Assembly: GCA_036507955.1 (NCBI GenBank)
Contig: DATCIH010000011.1
Coordinates: forward strand, 1 to 29,813
Source of the DNA: DATCIH01 sp036507955
GTDB taxonomy: Bacteria > Bacillota > Clostridia > Clostridiales > Clostridiaceae
DNA: 29,813 nucleotides
Direction of reading: 5' to 3'
Positions 16,360 through 24,244 of this stretch are shown piece after piece. The notes under the pieces are model-generated. The model saw nothing but the letters and a program-made list of their open reading frames with translations. It had not been told where the DNA came from and searched no databases. Every line of letters starts with the position of its first letter. Position 1 is the stretch's first letter. Position numbers and translations under genes: made by a program.

Positions 16360-16728
16360 ATGAATGAAGAAATATCCAGAGTATTAAAGCTTATAGAAGA
16401 AGGAAAAATCGATGCAGAAAAGGGAGCAGAGTTAATAGAGGCCTTAAATAAATCTAAGGGGGCACCACAAAAAGATCTATCCACAAATAAGATGCTTAAG
16501 ATTAAGGTTAATACTCAAGCGGGTGATGACGTAAATATAAATATACCAGTTAACTTTATAAAAGCCGTAGGTGGAGCTATTAAAAAGATACCTAAGATAG
16601 CTGGAATCGAAGGTCTTGAAGAAATAGATGTTCAGGCTATAATGACTGCTATAAGTGAAGGATTAGACGGAAAGATAATGGATGTTAAAAGTGCAAATGG
16701 TGATATAGTGGAAATGGTTGTAGAATAG
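16360..16728 (+). CDS. SHOCT-like/YvlB N-terminal-type protein
   Basis: 122 residues. Residues 1-32 (ISRVLKLIEEGKIDAEKGAELIEAL) are a SHOCT-like helical hairpin of the kind found at the start of YvlB/LiaX-type envelope-stress proteins. Residues 45-122 form a second domain starting LKIKVNTQAGDDVNINIPVNFIK and ending GKIMDVKSANGDIVEMVVE. The beta-helix adhesin domain of full-length YvlB is absent. TAGGAGGGG is the ribosome site. It sits between a DUF2089 gene and a small gene with a similar C-terminus, so the three likely act together, perhaps in envelope stress; that is inference. Soluble, no signal peptide. Confidence 0.75.
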   Translation: MNEEISRVLKLIEEGKIDAEKGAELIEALNKSKGAPQKDLSTNKMLKIKVNTQAGDDVNINIPVNFIKAVGGAIKKIPKIAGIEGLEEIDVQAIMTAISEGLDGKIMDVKSANGDIVEMVVE

Positions 16729-16729
16729 A

Positions 16730-16990
16730 ATGAAGATATATATTAAGGATAATAAAGGAAAGGTCATAAGGATACTTGCTCCCTTATCCCTTGTGGGAGG
16801 TTGCCTGAGAATTGCTAATTTTATAATGCCAAGGGTTAGAAAGTATATACCTGAAGATAGTAGAGATTATGTTGATTGTATAGATCTTAATGAATTAGCT
16901 GATGGGCTGAAATATTTAAGAAAATATAAAGGCTTAAAGCTAGTATCGGTGAAAAGTAACAATGGGGAAGAAGTAGAAATAACAGTATAG
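16730..16990 (+). CDS. Small protein, paralogous to upstream C-terminal domain
   Basis: 86 residues, starting one base after the stop of the previous gene, so translation is probably coupled; there is no strong ribosome site of its own. It opens MKIYIKDNKGKVIRILAPLSLVGG with one weakly hydrophobic segment. The C-terminus GLKLVSVKSNNGEEVEITV matches the end of the preceding protein (GKIMDVKSANGDIVEMVVE) in pattern, and the front halves are also alike (strand, then I-P/L-A-P, then a helix). This suggests a duplicated domain, one copy without the SHOCT-like part. Function unknown. Confidence 0.7.
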   Translation: MKIYIKDNKGKVIRILAPLSLVGGCLRIANFIMPRVRKYIPEDSRDYVDCIDLNELADGLKYLRKYKGLKLVSVKSNNGEEVEITV

Positions 16991-16991
16991 A

Positions 16992-17030
16992 AATAAAATG
17001 AAGAGCAGGAGCATTGCTCTTTATTTTATT
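16992..17030 (+). terminator. Rho-independent terminator
   Basis: A 16-bp stem, AATAAAATGAAGAGCA (16992-17007) with TGCTCTTTATTTTATT (17015-17030), broken only by one G-U pair, and a 7-base loop. It ends the DUF2089 operon and its descending arm is T-rich. Confidence 0.75.
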
Positions 17031-17085
17031 ACCTTTAAAGTGGTATACTAATGTCTAATTGTATTTTAAAGGAAGTGCTAAATTT

Positions 17086-17499
17086 ATGTATGTTTCAGAG
17101 ACAAAGATTAAGGTAAGATATGTAGAAACGGATAAGATGGGAATAGTACATCATTCTAATTATTATATATGGTTTGAAGCTTCAAGAGATGATTTTATCA
17201 CAGAGGCTGGCTTCACCTACAGGGATATGGAGGCGGAGGGAATTATGATGCCCTTAATTGAGACTAGTTGTAGATATCACCTGGGAGCTAAATACCTTGA
17301 TGAGGTAATTGTAGAAACCAGCATAAAGGAATTGACGCCTATTAAAGTTATATTTAACTATAGGGTTTTAAGAGCATTAGATAAAAAACTTTTAGCAACA
17401 GGAAATACAACTCAAACTTTTGTAGATGAAAGCTTCCATATATTAAATATCAAGAAAAAAAGACCAGAGCTTTGGGAAAAATTAACGAAGCTTTTGTAG
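17086..17499 (+). CDS. 4HBT hotdog-fold acyl-CoA thioesterase
   Basis: A 137-residue YbgC/FadM-type thioesterase. The motif VRYVETDKMGIVHHSNYYIWFEASR carries the catalytic Asp (ETDKMG) and the helix of the hotdog fold; length is typical. It should hydrolyse acyl-CoA thioesters in the cytoplasm. I choose ATG 17086, with AAAGGAAG upstream; an earlier TTG at 17059 would add nine residues, FKGSAK included, that read as translated ribosome site. It follows the DUF2089 operon terminator and has its own weak promoter (TATACT at 17044). No partner gene points to a substrate. Confidence 0.88.
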   Translation: MYVSETKIKVRYVETDKMGIVHHSNYYIWFEASRDDFITEAGFTYRDMEAEGIMMPLIETSCRYHLGAKYLDEVIVETSIKELTPIKVIFNYRVLRALDKKLLATGNTTQTFVDESFHILNIKKKRPELWEKLTKLL

Positions 17500-17569
17500 T
17501 ATTTGTTTACAAGAAAGGCTTATATGATATAAGATTAATTGTATAAATTCATAGATTGGGAGGAAGTTG

Positions 17570-18841
17570 ATGTTTAGTTTAAAAGAAGAAAGTAAGAGAA
17601 TAAAAATTATTCTTTTAGTAATCTGTTTGCTTTTCTTTAGCGTATGCTTATTTTCAATATTTTACCTTGGTAATTCTACATTTTTAGGTAATTTAAATAA
17701 ACCAGATAACGACGATGTAAAATTTGTAAGAAGCGCTTTGATATTAGCTTCTAGTGGTAAATACATATATCATTATGTGGATCAAGCAACTACCTTTATG
17801 ATGCCTGGAGTTTCTTATACCTTGGCTTTTCTCATTACATGCTTTGGTAAATGGGGTGGACTTACTGCCTTTAGAATTATTCAAGCAATGCTTCAGACGG
17901 GTTGTTTATTATTAGTATTCTTTTTAGGGAGAAAACTTTTCGGCAGCCGGACTGGAATAATAGCTGTTATATTAAGCTCTCTTTGTATTGCAGATGTTTG
18001 GGTATCAAATCTTATATTAACGGAAACTTTTTTTAAATTCTTTGTTCTCTCTATGGTTCTTATTTCACTTTATGCCATAGAAAAGCATAGTACTAAGTTT
18101 TACATACTAGCAGGATTATGTTGGGGAATTGCTACAATTTATAGACCCACCATTGCCTTGTTTCCAGGAGTAATACTTATTATGTGGCTTATTAAAAAAT
18201 ATAAGTTTAAAGAGATAGTAAAATATACCCTCCTTGTAGGTGTTGTATTTTCTCTAGTATTAAGTCCTTGGTGGATACGAAACTACAGCATATTTCATAA
18301 ATTTATACCTTTAACTAGAGCAACGGGAAATCCCATGGCTCAGGGTACCTACATAAATTATGATCAGAGCACTAAAGCCACAGATGGCTTAGATTATTCC
18401 CAATTTGTATATCAAGATAGTGAAGTGCAACATAATGATCTAGAAATGAAATTATCAAAGTATAGATTGGTAAATTTAGTGCCTAAGGAACCTTTGAAAT
18501 TTCTTTATTGGTACACCATAGGTAAGACTATATCCCAAATAAATTGGCCTTTTTATTGGAATAAAATATTAGGGGTTCCCTTTATATATGCAGGACTTTT
18601 TCATTATGCAACTTTACTGCTAGCTCTTATTGGAATGATTATTTTTGCGAGAAATAAAAATAAGAACAAGTTAGCTTGGTTCCCATTTATCACTATAATA
18701 TATTTTATAGTTGTGTATCTGCCATTCTTTACGAGTTCTAGATACTTTTATCCAGCAATACCTTATGTGATGATATTTGCAGCAGTTCCCATTAATATTA
18801 TTTTGGAAAGGAAATTTTTTAAAACGGAGGGTAAGGCATAA
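17570..18841 (+). CDS. ArnT/PMT-type lipid-linked sugar transferase
   Basis: A 423-residue integral membrane glycosyltransferase of the PMT_2/GT83 (ArnT-like) type. After the first helix (about 13-33) comes the first outer loop with the acidic pair PDNDDVKFVRSALIL, the likely catalytic site. About ten further helices follow, with ILTETFFKFF and YRPTIALFPGVILI as recognisable loops, and a C-terminal helix run. Such enzymes take a sugar from a polyprenyl phosphate and attach it to a lipid, polymer or protein on the outer face. I choose ATG 17570, as GGGAGG lies seven bases upstream. A promoter TTTACA-16-TATAAG lies at 17506-17533. The stop overlaps the next start by one base (TAATG), so an SMR-like transporter is made with it. 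Confidence 0.85.
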   Translation: MFSLKEESKRIKIILLVICLLFFSVCLFSIFYLGNSTFLGNLNKPDNDDVKFVRSALILASSGKYIYHYVDQATTFMMPGVSYTLAFLITCFGKWGGLTAFRIIQAMLQTGCLLLVFFLGRKLFGSRTGIIAVILSSLCIADVWVSNLILTETFFKFFVLSMVLISLYAIEKHSTKFYILAGLCWGIATIYRPTIALFPGVILIMWLIKKYKFKEIVKYTLLVGVVFSLVLSPWWIRNYSIFHKFIPLTRATGNPMAQGTYINYDQSTKATDGLDYSQFVYQDSEVQHNDLEMKLSKYRLVNLVPKEPLKFLYWYTIGKTISQINWPFYWNKILGVPFIYAGLFHYATLLLALIGMIIFARNKNKNKLAWFPFITIIYFIVVYLPFFTSSRYFYPAIPYVMIFAAVPINIILERKFFKTEGKA

Positions 18842-19188
18842 TGGAAGCAGTTTTAATGGTACTCATAAATTGTATACTTTTAGTTAGTGGCCAGCTGCTT
18901 TGGAAAATAGGCTTAAGGGACTTAAGCTTTGGAAGTGTTAAGGATATAATAGCCATTGGGATGAATAAATACATAATAGGAGGGGTAGTAATTTATGCCT
19001 TTGCTACAGTGTATTGGTTATATGTGCTAAAGAAGTTTGATCTTACTAAGGTATACCCTCTTCAGAGCATGAGCTATATAATAGTTTTAATAACTGGATT
19101 TTTAATACTCAAGGAACCTATATCAAGGAACTCAATCATTGGAACAGGAGTTATCTGTATAGGTATATTTATAATGGCTTTAAAATAG
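18841..19188 (+). CDS. SMR/EamA-type small transporter, ArnE-like
   Basis: A 115-residue, four-helix protein of the small multidrug resistance/DMT group. NCILLVSGQLLWKIGLRDL (about 10-28) with its Gln/Trp in the first helix, YWLYVLKKFDLTKVYPLQSMSYIIV and GFLILKEPISRNSIIGTGVI are typical of the EamA-like half-size members. It overlaps the preceding glycosyltransferase gene by one base. Half-size members such as ArnE/ArnF flip undecaprenyl-phosphate sugars, and the neighbouring ArnT-like gene suggests the same here rather than drug efflux; this is inference. Probably active as a dimer. Confidence 0.82.
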   Translation: MEAVLMVLINCILLVSGQLLWKIGLRDLSFGSVKDIIAIGMNKYIIGGVVIYAFATVYWLYVLKKFDLTKVYPLQSMSYIIVLITGFLILKEPISRNSIIGTGVICIGIFIMALK

Positions 19189-19247
19189 GGAAGTCTATTT
19201 TGGAGACTATCCGGTTCTGTTTTGAGGTGTAATTTTTTTTATTGCAT

Positions 19248-19285
19248 AGATGACCCATGGTTTTTAATTAAAACATGGGTCATCT
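19248..19285. terminator. Terminator-like hairpin
   Basis: AGATGACCCATG (19248-19259) pairs perfectly with CATGGGTCATCT (19274-19285), and the 14-base AT-rich loop can add some A-T pairs. T residues follow but are broken (TGTATTT). It lies between the SMR-like gene and the next membrane-protein gene. Confidence 0.6.
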
Positions 19286-19361
19286 TGTATTTAGGTATAA
19301 ATTTAGCTAAGAAAAGGAAAAATAAATTTATTATGGTTAATAAATAAAATGAGGTGTTGCA

Positions 19362-19925
19362 ATGTTTTACAAAGTTCTTATTGATATTAGTGAAAATCCA
19401 CTCTGGAAAGAAATAGTAAAAGCACGAATCCTAGTTAGAGACCTTAATCTAAAGCATTGGCTGGGAACAAATGTATTTTCCTTAGTATGGTGGTTTATGG
19501 TGATTTCATTCCTTATAGCATGGTTTGTATGGTGGAAGCTGGTTAATAAATCTAGATTTGCCGAAATAGTCACTTATGGCCTTTTAGTGGCCATGGTATC
19601 AATAATCCTTGATATAATTGGAACAAGTAATGTTATATGGGGGTACCCAAATATGTTAGTTCCATTAGCTCCGCCAATGTTTTATGCAGATATGTGTTCA
19701 ATGCCAGTTATATATATGCTGATTTACCAATATTTTAGAAGTTGGAAGTCATTTATTATAGCAATGACAATAACTGCATTCATAATTGCATTTATTGGAG
19801 AGCCAATAGCTGTAAGATTAGATATCTATGAATTAAACAGCTGGAAGTATTTATACTCCTTCCCGCTGTATATACTTATTGCTATTATGCTAAAATGGAT
19901 CAATAATAAAATTTATTCGATTTAG
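19362..19925 (+). CDS. CBO0543-like multi-helix membrane protein
   Basis: 187 residues with five to six membrane helices (about 40-60, 70-90, 95-110, 118-135, 140-155, 165-180). Segments such as FSLVWWFMVISFLIAWFVWWK, GYPNMLVPLAPPMFYADM and AFIGEPIAVRLDIYELNSWKY recall the clostridial CBO0543-type family of unknown function; this is recalled, not tested. GAGGTG is the ribosome site. It stands alone, separated by a hairpin from the SMR-like gene and convergent with the GT2 gene, so it may not be part of the sugar system. Confidence 0.6.
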   Translation: MFYKVLIDISENPLWKEIVKARILVRDLNLKHWLGTNVFSLVWWFMVISFLIAWFVWWKLVNKSRFAEIVTYGLLVAMVSIILDIIGTSNVIWGYPNMLVPLAPPMFYADMCSMPVIYMLIYQYFRSWKSFIIAMTITAFIIAFIGEPIAVRLDIYELNSWKYLYSFPLYILIAIMLKWINNKIYSI

Positions 19926-19960
19926 CTGCAGTTGCACTTATAAAATAGGAAGGGTTAATG

Positions 19961-20881
19961 CTAAGACTGCTTTACTTTATATAAATATAATTCATATAAT
20001 CGTCTGTTTTGTTGCACTAAGGTGTCCAGTATAAGACCACATATTAAAGACAACATTGCTAGTACCACAAGACCAACAGCTAAAACCGCAGAAGGTAGCT
20101 TTGGAACTATACCAGTTTCGAAGAATTGTATAATAACAGGTATTCCGATTATTAGCCCAAATATTAAAAAAAGTAAGGCCCAAAGACTAAAAAATATTAA
20201 GGGTTTATAATCCTTAAACAACATAAAGATGGTTTTCATAACTCTTATACCATCTTTGAAGGTATTAAGCTTTGAAAAGCTCCCTTCTGGTCTATCCCTA
20301 TAATCTATAGGAAGCTCCTTTATGAGAAATCTTTTATCTAAGGCATGAATGCTCATTTCTGTTTCTATCTCAAAGCCTGCACTTAGAATTGGCATAGATT
20401 TTACAAAGGTTCTATTAAAGGCTCTGTAACCGGTCATTATATCATTAATTTTGCTTTTGAAAAGACTATTTATAAACCATCTCACCATTACATTCCCAAG
20501 ATTGTGAAAAGCCCTTTTATTTTCACTTTTGTAGGTCCCATTAGATAGCCTGTCGCCAATTACCATGTCTGCTTCCCCAGTCTTTATAGGTGCTAAAAGC
20601 TTATGAACAAATTCTGCGGGATAGGTATCGTCCCCATCAACCATAATATAATAATCTGCATCAATATCCATAAACATTGAGCGGACAACATTTCCTTTAC
20701 CCTGTCTATATTCTTTTTTTACAAGGGCTCCCGCTTTTCCTGCAAGGGAAGAGGTATTATCCTTGGAATTATTGTCGTAGACGTATATTTCTGCCTCTGG
20801 CAGCTCTCTTTTAAAATCTTCTATAACTTTCTTTATGGTAAGCTCCTCATTATAACAAGGAATTAAAATAGCAATCTTCAA
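19961..20881 (-). CDS. GT2 polyprenyl-phosphate glycosyltransferase
   Basis: 306 residues from the TTG at 20881, which has GGAGG eight bases upstream; an earlier TTG at 20896 would overlap that site. Residues 1 to about 220 are a GT-A domain: IAILIPCYNEELTIKKV, VYDNNSKDNT, the metal-binding YIMVDGDDTYP and MTGYRAFNR, all like dolichyl-phosphate mannosyl synthase and ArnC/GtrB. Two C-terminal helices (about 225-250 and 262-290) anchor it, as in GtrB-type enzymes. It should join a nucleotide-sugar to polyprenyl phosphate on the inner face. With the ArnT-like and SMR-like genes at 17.6-19.2 kb it completes a make-flip-use set, though it is transcribed toward them. The stop lies just before the convergent gene. 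Confidence 0.85.
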   Translation of the reverse strand: MKIAILIPCYNEELTIKKVIEDFKRELPEAEIYVYDNNSKDNTSSLAGKAGALVKKEYRQGKGNVVRSMFMDIDADYYIMVDGDDTYPAEFVHKLLAPIKTGEADMVIGDRLSNGTYKSENKRAFHNLGNVMVRWFINSLFKSKINDIMTGYRAFNRTFVKSMPILSAGFEIETEMSIHALDKRFLIKELPIDYRDRPEGSFSKLNTFKDGIRVMKTIFMLFKDYKPLIFFSLWALLFLIFGLIIGIPVIIQFFETGIVPKLPSAVLAVGLVVLAMLSLICGLILDTLVQQNRRLYELYLYKVKQS

Positions 20882-20980
20882 GGGGGTGTCCTCCAATCTA
20901 TTACTTAAATATATTTATCTTTCATTTAGTATAGCATATAGCTTCAAGTTAGTATAACATATGAATAAATCCATGTGAAA

Positions 20981-21009
20981 TTGAAATATTTACAAAAATA
21001 GGGTATAAT
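20981..21009 (+). promoter_or_regulatory. Promoter of alpha/beta hydrolase gene
   Basis: TTGAAA (20981-20986) and TATAAT (21004-21009) are 17 bp apart, a good housekeeping promoter, 33 bp before the ATG at 21042. The 160-bp gap also holds the divergent start of the GT2 gene. Confidence 0.55.
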
Positions 21010-21041
21010 TAAATTAATATTATATATTAAGAGAGGTTTAA

Positions 21042-21965
21042 ATGATTATACTGAAAATTTTTATTTTAATTATTATAATTTTGTTAGCACTATTAATTGT
21101 AGCTAGCCTGTATTTTTATGATGTATCTATAAAGGTGGGGAAAAAGGCATTTATAGATGATGAGGAGGATGACGAGGACCCCTTCGTTTTAGATAATAGA
21201 TGGCTTATGGCTAAGGATTTAGAGGAGGTAAGCATTAACTCCCATGATGGCCTTAAGCTTTGCGGTTATTATCTTAAAAGTAAGGAGCCTTCAAATAAGG
21301 TAGCAATATTAGTTCATGGATATACCAGTGAAGGAAGAAAGAATGGAGGCTTTGCAAGGCTTTATTATCAAAAGTTAGGTTATAGTATATTGACTCCAGA
21401 TGACAGAGGACATGGTCAAAGTGAAGGAAAATATATAGGCTTTGGCTGGCATGATAGATTGGACTATCTTAGGTGGATTAATTATATAATTGAAAGAAAT
21501 GGTAGGGAAACTCAGATTGTTTTACATGGACTTTCAATGGGTGGGGGGATAGTTTTAATGGTGAGTGGTGAAAAGCTGCCTTCAAATCTAAAATGTATCA
21601 TTTCCGACTGTGCTTATACCTCTATGAAGGAGGAACTATCCTATCAAATTAAAAGGATGTATAGGCTGCCTCGGCTACCCTTAATACAATTAACTAGTAT
21701 CATATGTAGGCTTAGGGCGGGTTATTATATTGGTGATGCTTCAGCCTTAAAACAGGTAAAAAAAGCATCGGTGCCAATATTATTTATTCATGGAGATGCG
21801 GATACCTTTGTTCCAACGAAAATGGTATATGAATTATATGAGGCCTGTATGAGTGAAAAGAAGCTACTAATAATACCTAAGGCAGGCCATGCAGCGGCCT
21901 ATTATGTTGAAAAGGAAATTTACGAAAAGGAAGTTATGAATTTCGTAAATAAATACGTTATATAA
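21042..21965 (+). CDS. Membrane-anchored alpha/beta hydrolase
   Basis: 307 residues. An N-terminal helix (about 3-25) anchors or exports the protein. An acidic stretch DDEEDDEDP follows, then the hydrolase domain: oxyanion strand VAILVHGYTSEGRKN, LTPDDRGHGQSEGKY, nucleophile elbow LHGLSMGG (Ser in G-L-S-M-G), FIHGDADTFVP with the acid Asp, and PKAGHAAAYY with the His. The triad is complete. It resembles YqkD-type serine hydrolases near the membrane. GAGAGG precedes the ATG. Substrate unknown; no co-transcribed partner. Confidence 0.85.
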   Translation: MIILKIFILIIIILLALLIVASLYFYDVSIKVGKKAFIDDEEDDEDPFVLDNRWLMAKDLEEVSINSHDGLKLCGYYLKSKEPSNKVAILVHGYTSEGRKNGGFARLYYQKLGYSILTPDDRGHGQSEGKYIGFGWHDRLDYLRWINYIIERNGRETQIVLHGLSMGGGIVLMVSGEKLPSNLKCIISDCAYTSMKEELSYQIKRMYRLPRLPLIQLTSIICRLRAGYYIGDASALKQVKKASVPILFIHGDADTFVPTKMVYELYEACMSEKKLLIIPKAGHAAAYYVEKEIYEKEVMNFVNKYVI

Positions 21966-22002
21966 AAACAAGGAAATAGTAAGTGATAATTACTCATATG
22001 CA

Positions 22003-22032
22003 TTGATATAAATAGGATCAACAAAGTATAAT
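22003..22032 (+). promoter_or_regulatory. Promoter of Old Yellow Enzyme gene
   Basis: TTGATA (22003-22008) and TATAAT (22027-22032) are separated by 18 bp, 38 bp before ATG 22070. Confidence 0.55.
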
Positions 22033-22069
22033 GGTTATATATTAAGATAGATATAAGGGAGAGGAAAAT

Positions 22070-23131
22070 ATGACATACTTAAATTCAAAATTAGTTATAA
22101 AAGGTATAGAAATAAAGAACAGAATAGTGATGCCACCTATGGTTTGCTTTGGTTATACTAAAGCTGATGGAATAATAACTCAGAAAACTATAGAGCATTA
22201 TAAAGAAAGAGCTAAGGGTGGTTGTGGACTAATTATTATAGAAGCTGCTTGCATAATGATTGACGCAAGGCTAGATATATCACAAATTGGTATATGGTCA
22301 GATGATCATATTGAAGGTTTTAGTAAACTAGCAAAGGCATGTCATGAGTATGGCACTAAGGTTATTGTCCAAATACACCATGCAGGATTAAAATTGTCAA
22401 AGAAGGTAGAAGGTAAGGTTTTAGCTCCCTCTAGCTACCAAGATAAAAATGTGAAGGCAGAGGAGATTAATACTCAAGAGATAAAGGAAATACAGGAAGC
22501 TTTTGTAGCCGCAGCTATAAGAGCTGAAAAGGCAGGGCTGGATGGAGTTGAGCTCCACGGGGCTCATGGTTACTTAATAAGTCAGTTCTTTTCCCCAATA
22601 GTTAATAAAAGAGAAGATGAATATGGGGGAAGTATAGAAAATAGAACCAGGTTTACCACTGAAATAGTAGGTAAAATAAGAAAAAGCACTGGAAGTAATT
22701 TTATTATAGGATGTAGGATGGGCTGTAATGAACCTGATTTAGCCTCATCCATTGAAATTGCTAAAGGCTTAGAAGCAGCAGGAGTAGATTTACTGCATAT
22801 ATCAACAGGCTTTGATTCAGATGTAATACCTAGTTTACCTAAAGACCTTCCATATAACTGGATAGTATATGGGGGAACCCAAATTAAAAAAGCGGTATCA
22901 GTTCCAGTAATTGTAGTCAATGAGATAAAGAAAGCCGAGCAGGCTAAATTCATAATAGAAGAGGGCTTGGCAGATTTTGTAGCTATAGGAAAGAGCTTAC
23001 TTGTGGATCCAGCTTGGGCAAATAAGGCTCTAGCAGGAGAGGCTATTGATAAATGCTTCAATTGTCCTAATTGTTCTTGGTTTTCTAGGGACAGAGCTAA
23101 AGTTTGTCCTGGAGAAAAAGCTAAAAGATAA
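22070..23131 (+). CDS. Old Yellow Enzyme-family flavin oxidoreductase
   Basis: 353 residues of the OYE/NADH:flavin oxidoreductase family, with an FMN-binding TIM barrel. NRIVMPPMVCFGY begins the flavin site; VQIHHAG, GVELHGAHGYLISQFFSP (the HxxH pair that holds the substrate), NKREDEYGGSIENRTRF and the final FVAIGKSLLVDP follow in the usual order. The C-terminus has four cysteines (CFNCPNCSW, then KVCPG; spacing C-x2-C-x2-C-x10-C), close to the iron-sulfur site of 2,4-dienoyl-CoA-reductase-type members, but the second FAD/NAD domain of those enzymes is absent. It likely reduces an activated C=C bond; electron source unclear. GGGAGAGG is the ribosome site. Confidence 0.85.
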   Translation: MTYLNSKLVIKGIEIKNRIVMPPMVCFGYTKADGIITQKTIEHYKERAKGGCGLIIIEAACIMIDARLDISQIGIWSDDHIEGFSKLAKACHEYGTKVIVQIHHAGLKLSKKVEGKVLAPSSYQDKNVKAEEINTQEIKEIQEAFVAAAIRAEKAGLDGVELHGAHGYLISQFFSPIVNKREDEYGGSIENRTRFTTEIVGKIRKSTGSNFIIGCRMGCNEPDLASSIEIAKGLEAAGVDLLHISTGFDSDVIPSLPKDLPYNWIVYGGTQIKKAVSVPVIVVNEIKKAEQAKFIIEEGLADFVAIGKSLLVDPAWANKALAGEAIDKCFNCPNCSWFSRDRAKVCPGEKAKR

Positions 23132-23182
23132 ATAATCACTATTGAATTTTACTTGTACAAAAATAGAGTGGATCATAGTTTT

Positions 23183-23222
23183 AGGCGCAATGGAATTTAT
23201 ATGAATTCCATTGCGCCTTTTT
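23183..23222 (+). terminator. Rho-independent terminator
   Basis: A perfect 15-bp stem, AGGCGCAATGGAATT (23183-23197) with its complement (23204-23218), a TATATG loop and five T. It ends the Old Yellow Enzyme transcript. A second, weaker hairpin (GGAAATCTATG with CATGGAGTTTCC, 23236-23264) lies just behind it. Confidence 0.9.
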
Positions 23223-23294
23223 ACCGCTTAATATAGGAAATCTATGGTACAACATGGAGTTTCCATTTTAGTTATCACTAAGGCATGAAATAAT

Positions 23295-24101
23295 TTATAA
23301 TTTTTCAATTGCCTCTAGCTCTAGAATCTTTGCTTCTAGAACATCTTTGTTGGTTATGCTTAAAGAAGAGAATTTACATTCTAATCCCTTTCTTAAAACT
23401 TCAAGAGCCTTTTCCTTGTTATCTTGCTTTATAAGGGTTAGGGCACAATAATAATAGGGAGTAGCAAAAGTAGGTGCTTTAGAAATAACTTCATCAAATA
23501 TTTCAATAGCTTTATCATACTCACCTAAATAATAATAATTTTCAGCTAAATTGTCCATAATACCAGAATTAGAAGTATTATAAGACAAAGCTTCAAGATT
23601 AAACTCTAAGGCTGCTTTATAATCACCTCTTAATAGTAGAAAGTATCCTAAATTCTGATATACCACAGTGCTTTTAGTATTAACATGGACTTTCTGTAAA
23701 ATGTCTATAGCCTTATCTAAATCATTTTTCTTCCACATAACAAGAGAGTAGTTTAAATTTAAATCTAGTTTTTCCTTGTCGGTGAGCGTTTTCTTTAAAA
23801 TAGACTTTATTACCCCTTCTGCCTTATCTACATCTCCCTGCAACAGCAGAATATAAACATAAGATATCCTTCTGCTGGCAGGGGAATAAAAACACCTGTC
23901 CATCCTGTCAAAATATTTATTTGCTTTCTCTACCTGCTTTTGCGAATACTTATTACTACCCATTAAAAATAAAATAGTTGGATAATTTAAAACTATAAGA
24001 TAAATAGAGATGATAGCAAATAGTAGTAATAAATTAACTCTATAAAAAACAAATATGATAATTAACAAAACTGCAATATGAATGTATTTCTTATTTCTCA
24101 A
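23295..24101 (-). CDS. TPR protein with N-terminal membrane anchor
   Basis: 268 residues starting at a TTG (24101) behind GGGTGGG. Residues about 7-48 are strongly hydrophobic (IHIAVLLIIIFVFYRVNLLLLFAIISIYLIV), one long or two short helices. The rest is helical with several tetratricopeptide repeats, the clearest being TVVYQNLGYFLLLRGDYKAALEFN, SGIMDNLAENYYYLGEYDKAIEIF and the next AFATPYYYCALTLIKQDNKEKALEVL-like unit. TPR repeats bind partner proteins, here at the inner membrane surface. The gene is divergent from the oxidoreductase at 24245 and convergent with the Old Yellow Enzyme gene. Partner and role unknown. Confidence 0.82.
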   Translation of the reverse strand: MRNKKYIHIAVLLIIIFVFYRVNLLLLFAIISIYLIVLNYPTILFLMGSNKYSQKQVEKANKYFDRMDRCFYSPASRRISYVYILLLQGDVDKAEGVIKSILKKTLTDKEKLDLNLNYSLVMWKKNDLDKAIDILQKVHVNTKSTVVYQNLGYFLLLRGDYKAALEFNLEALSYNTSNSGIMDNLAENYYYLGEYDKAIEIFDEVISKAPTFATPYYYCALTLIKQDNKEKALEVLRKGLECKFSSLSITNKDVLEAKILELEAIEKL

Positions 24102-24178
24102 TTAAAACCCACCCTAAGTAATATTTTTATATGCATATTATAATACTATCTAACTGAGTTGTCACTATTCTATATATG

Positions 24179-24211
24179 ATAAGTTTGACAAACTTATAGA
24201 TAAACTATACT
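24179..24211 (+). promoter_or_regulatory. Promoter with palindrome over -35
   Basis: A perfect 9-bp palindrome with one central base, ATAAGTTTG-A-CAAACTTAT (24179-24197), contains the -35 TTGACA (24185-24190). TATACT (24206-24211) follows with a short 15-bp spacer. It could be the operator of the Gfo/Idh/MocA gene or of the divergent TPR gene. It does not match the LacI sites further down. Confidence 0.45.
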
Positions 24212-24244
24212 CTTAATATATCATGAATGGGAAGGTGCTTTTAA

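Noticed and set aside
17059..17085. TTG start for the thioesterase
   Set aside because: It lacks a ribosome site and adds residues not seen at the start of this family; ATG 17086 is better placed.
22582..23139. 185-codon open frame on the minus strand
   Set aside because: It is antisense to the well-conserved Old Yellow Enzyme gene and codes for no recognisable domain; the plus-strand protein explains the region.
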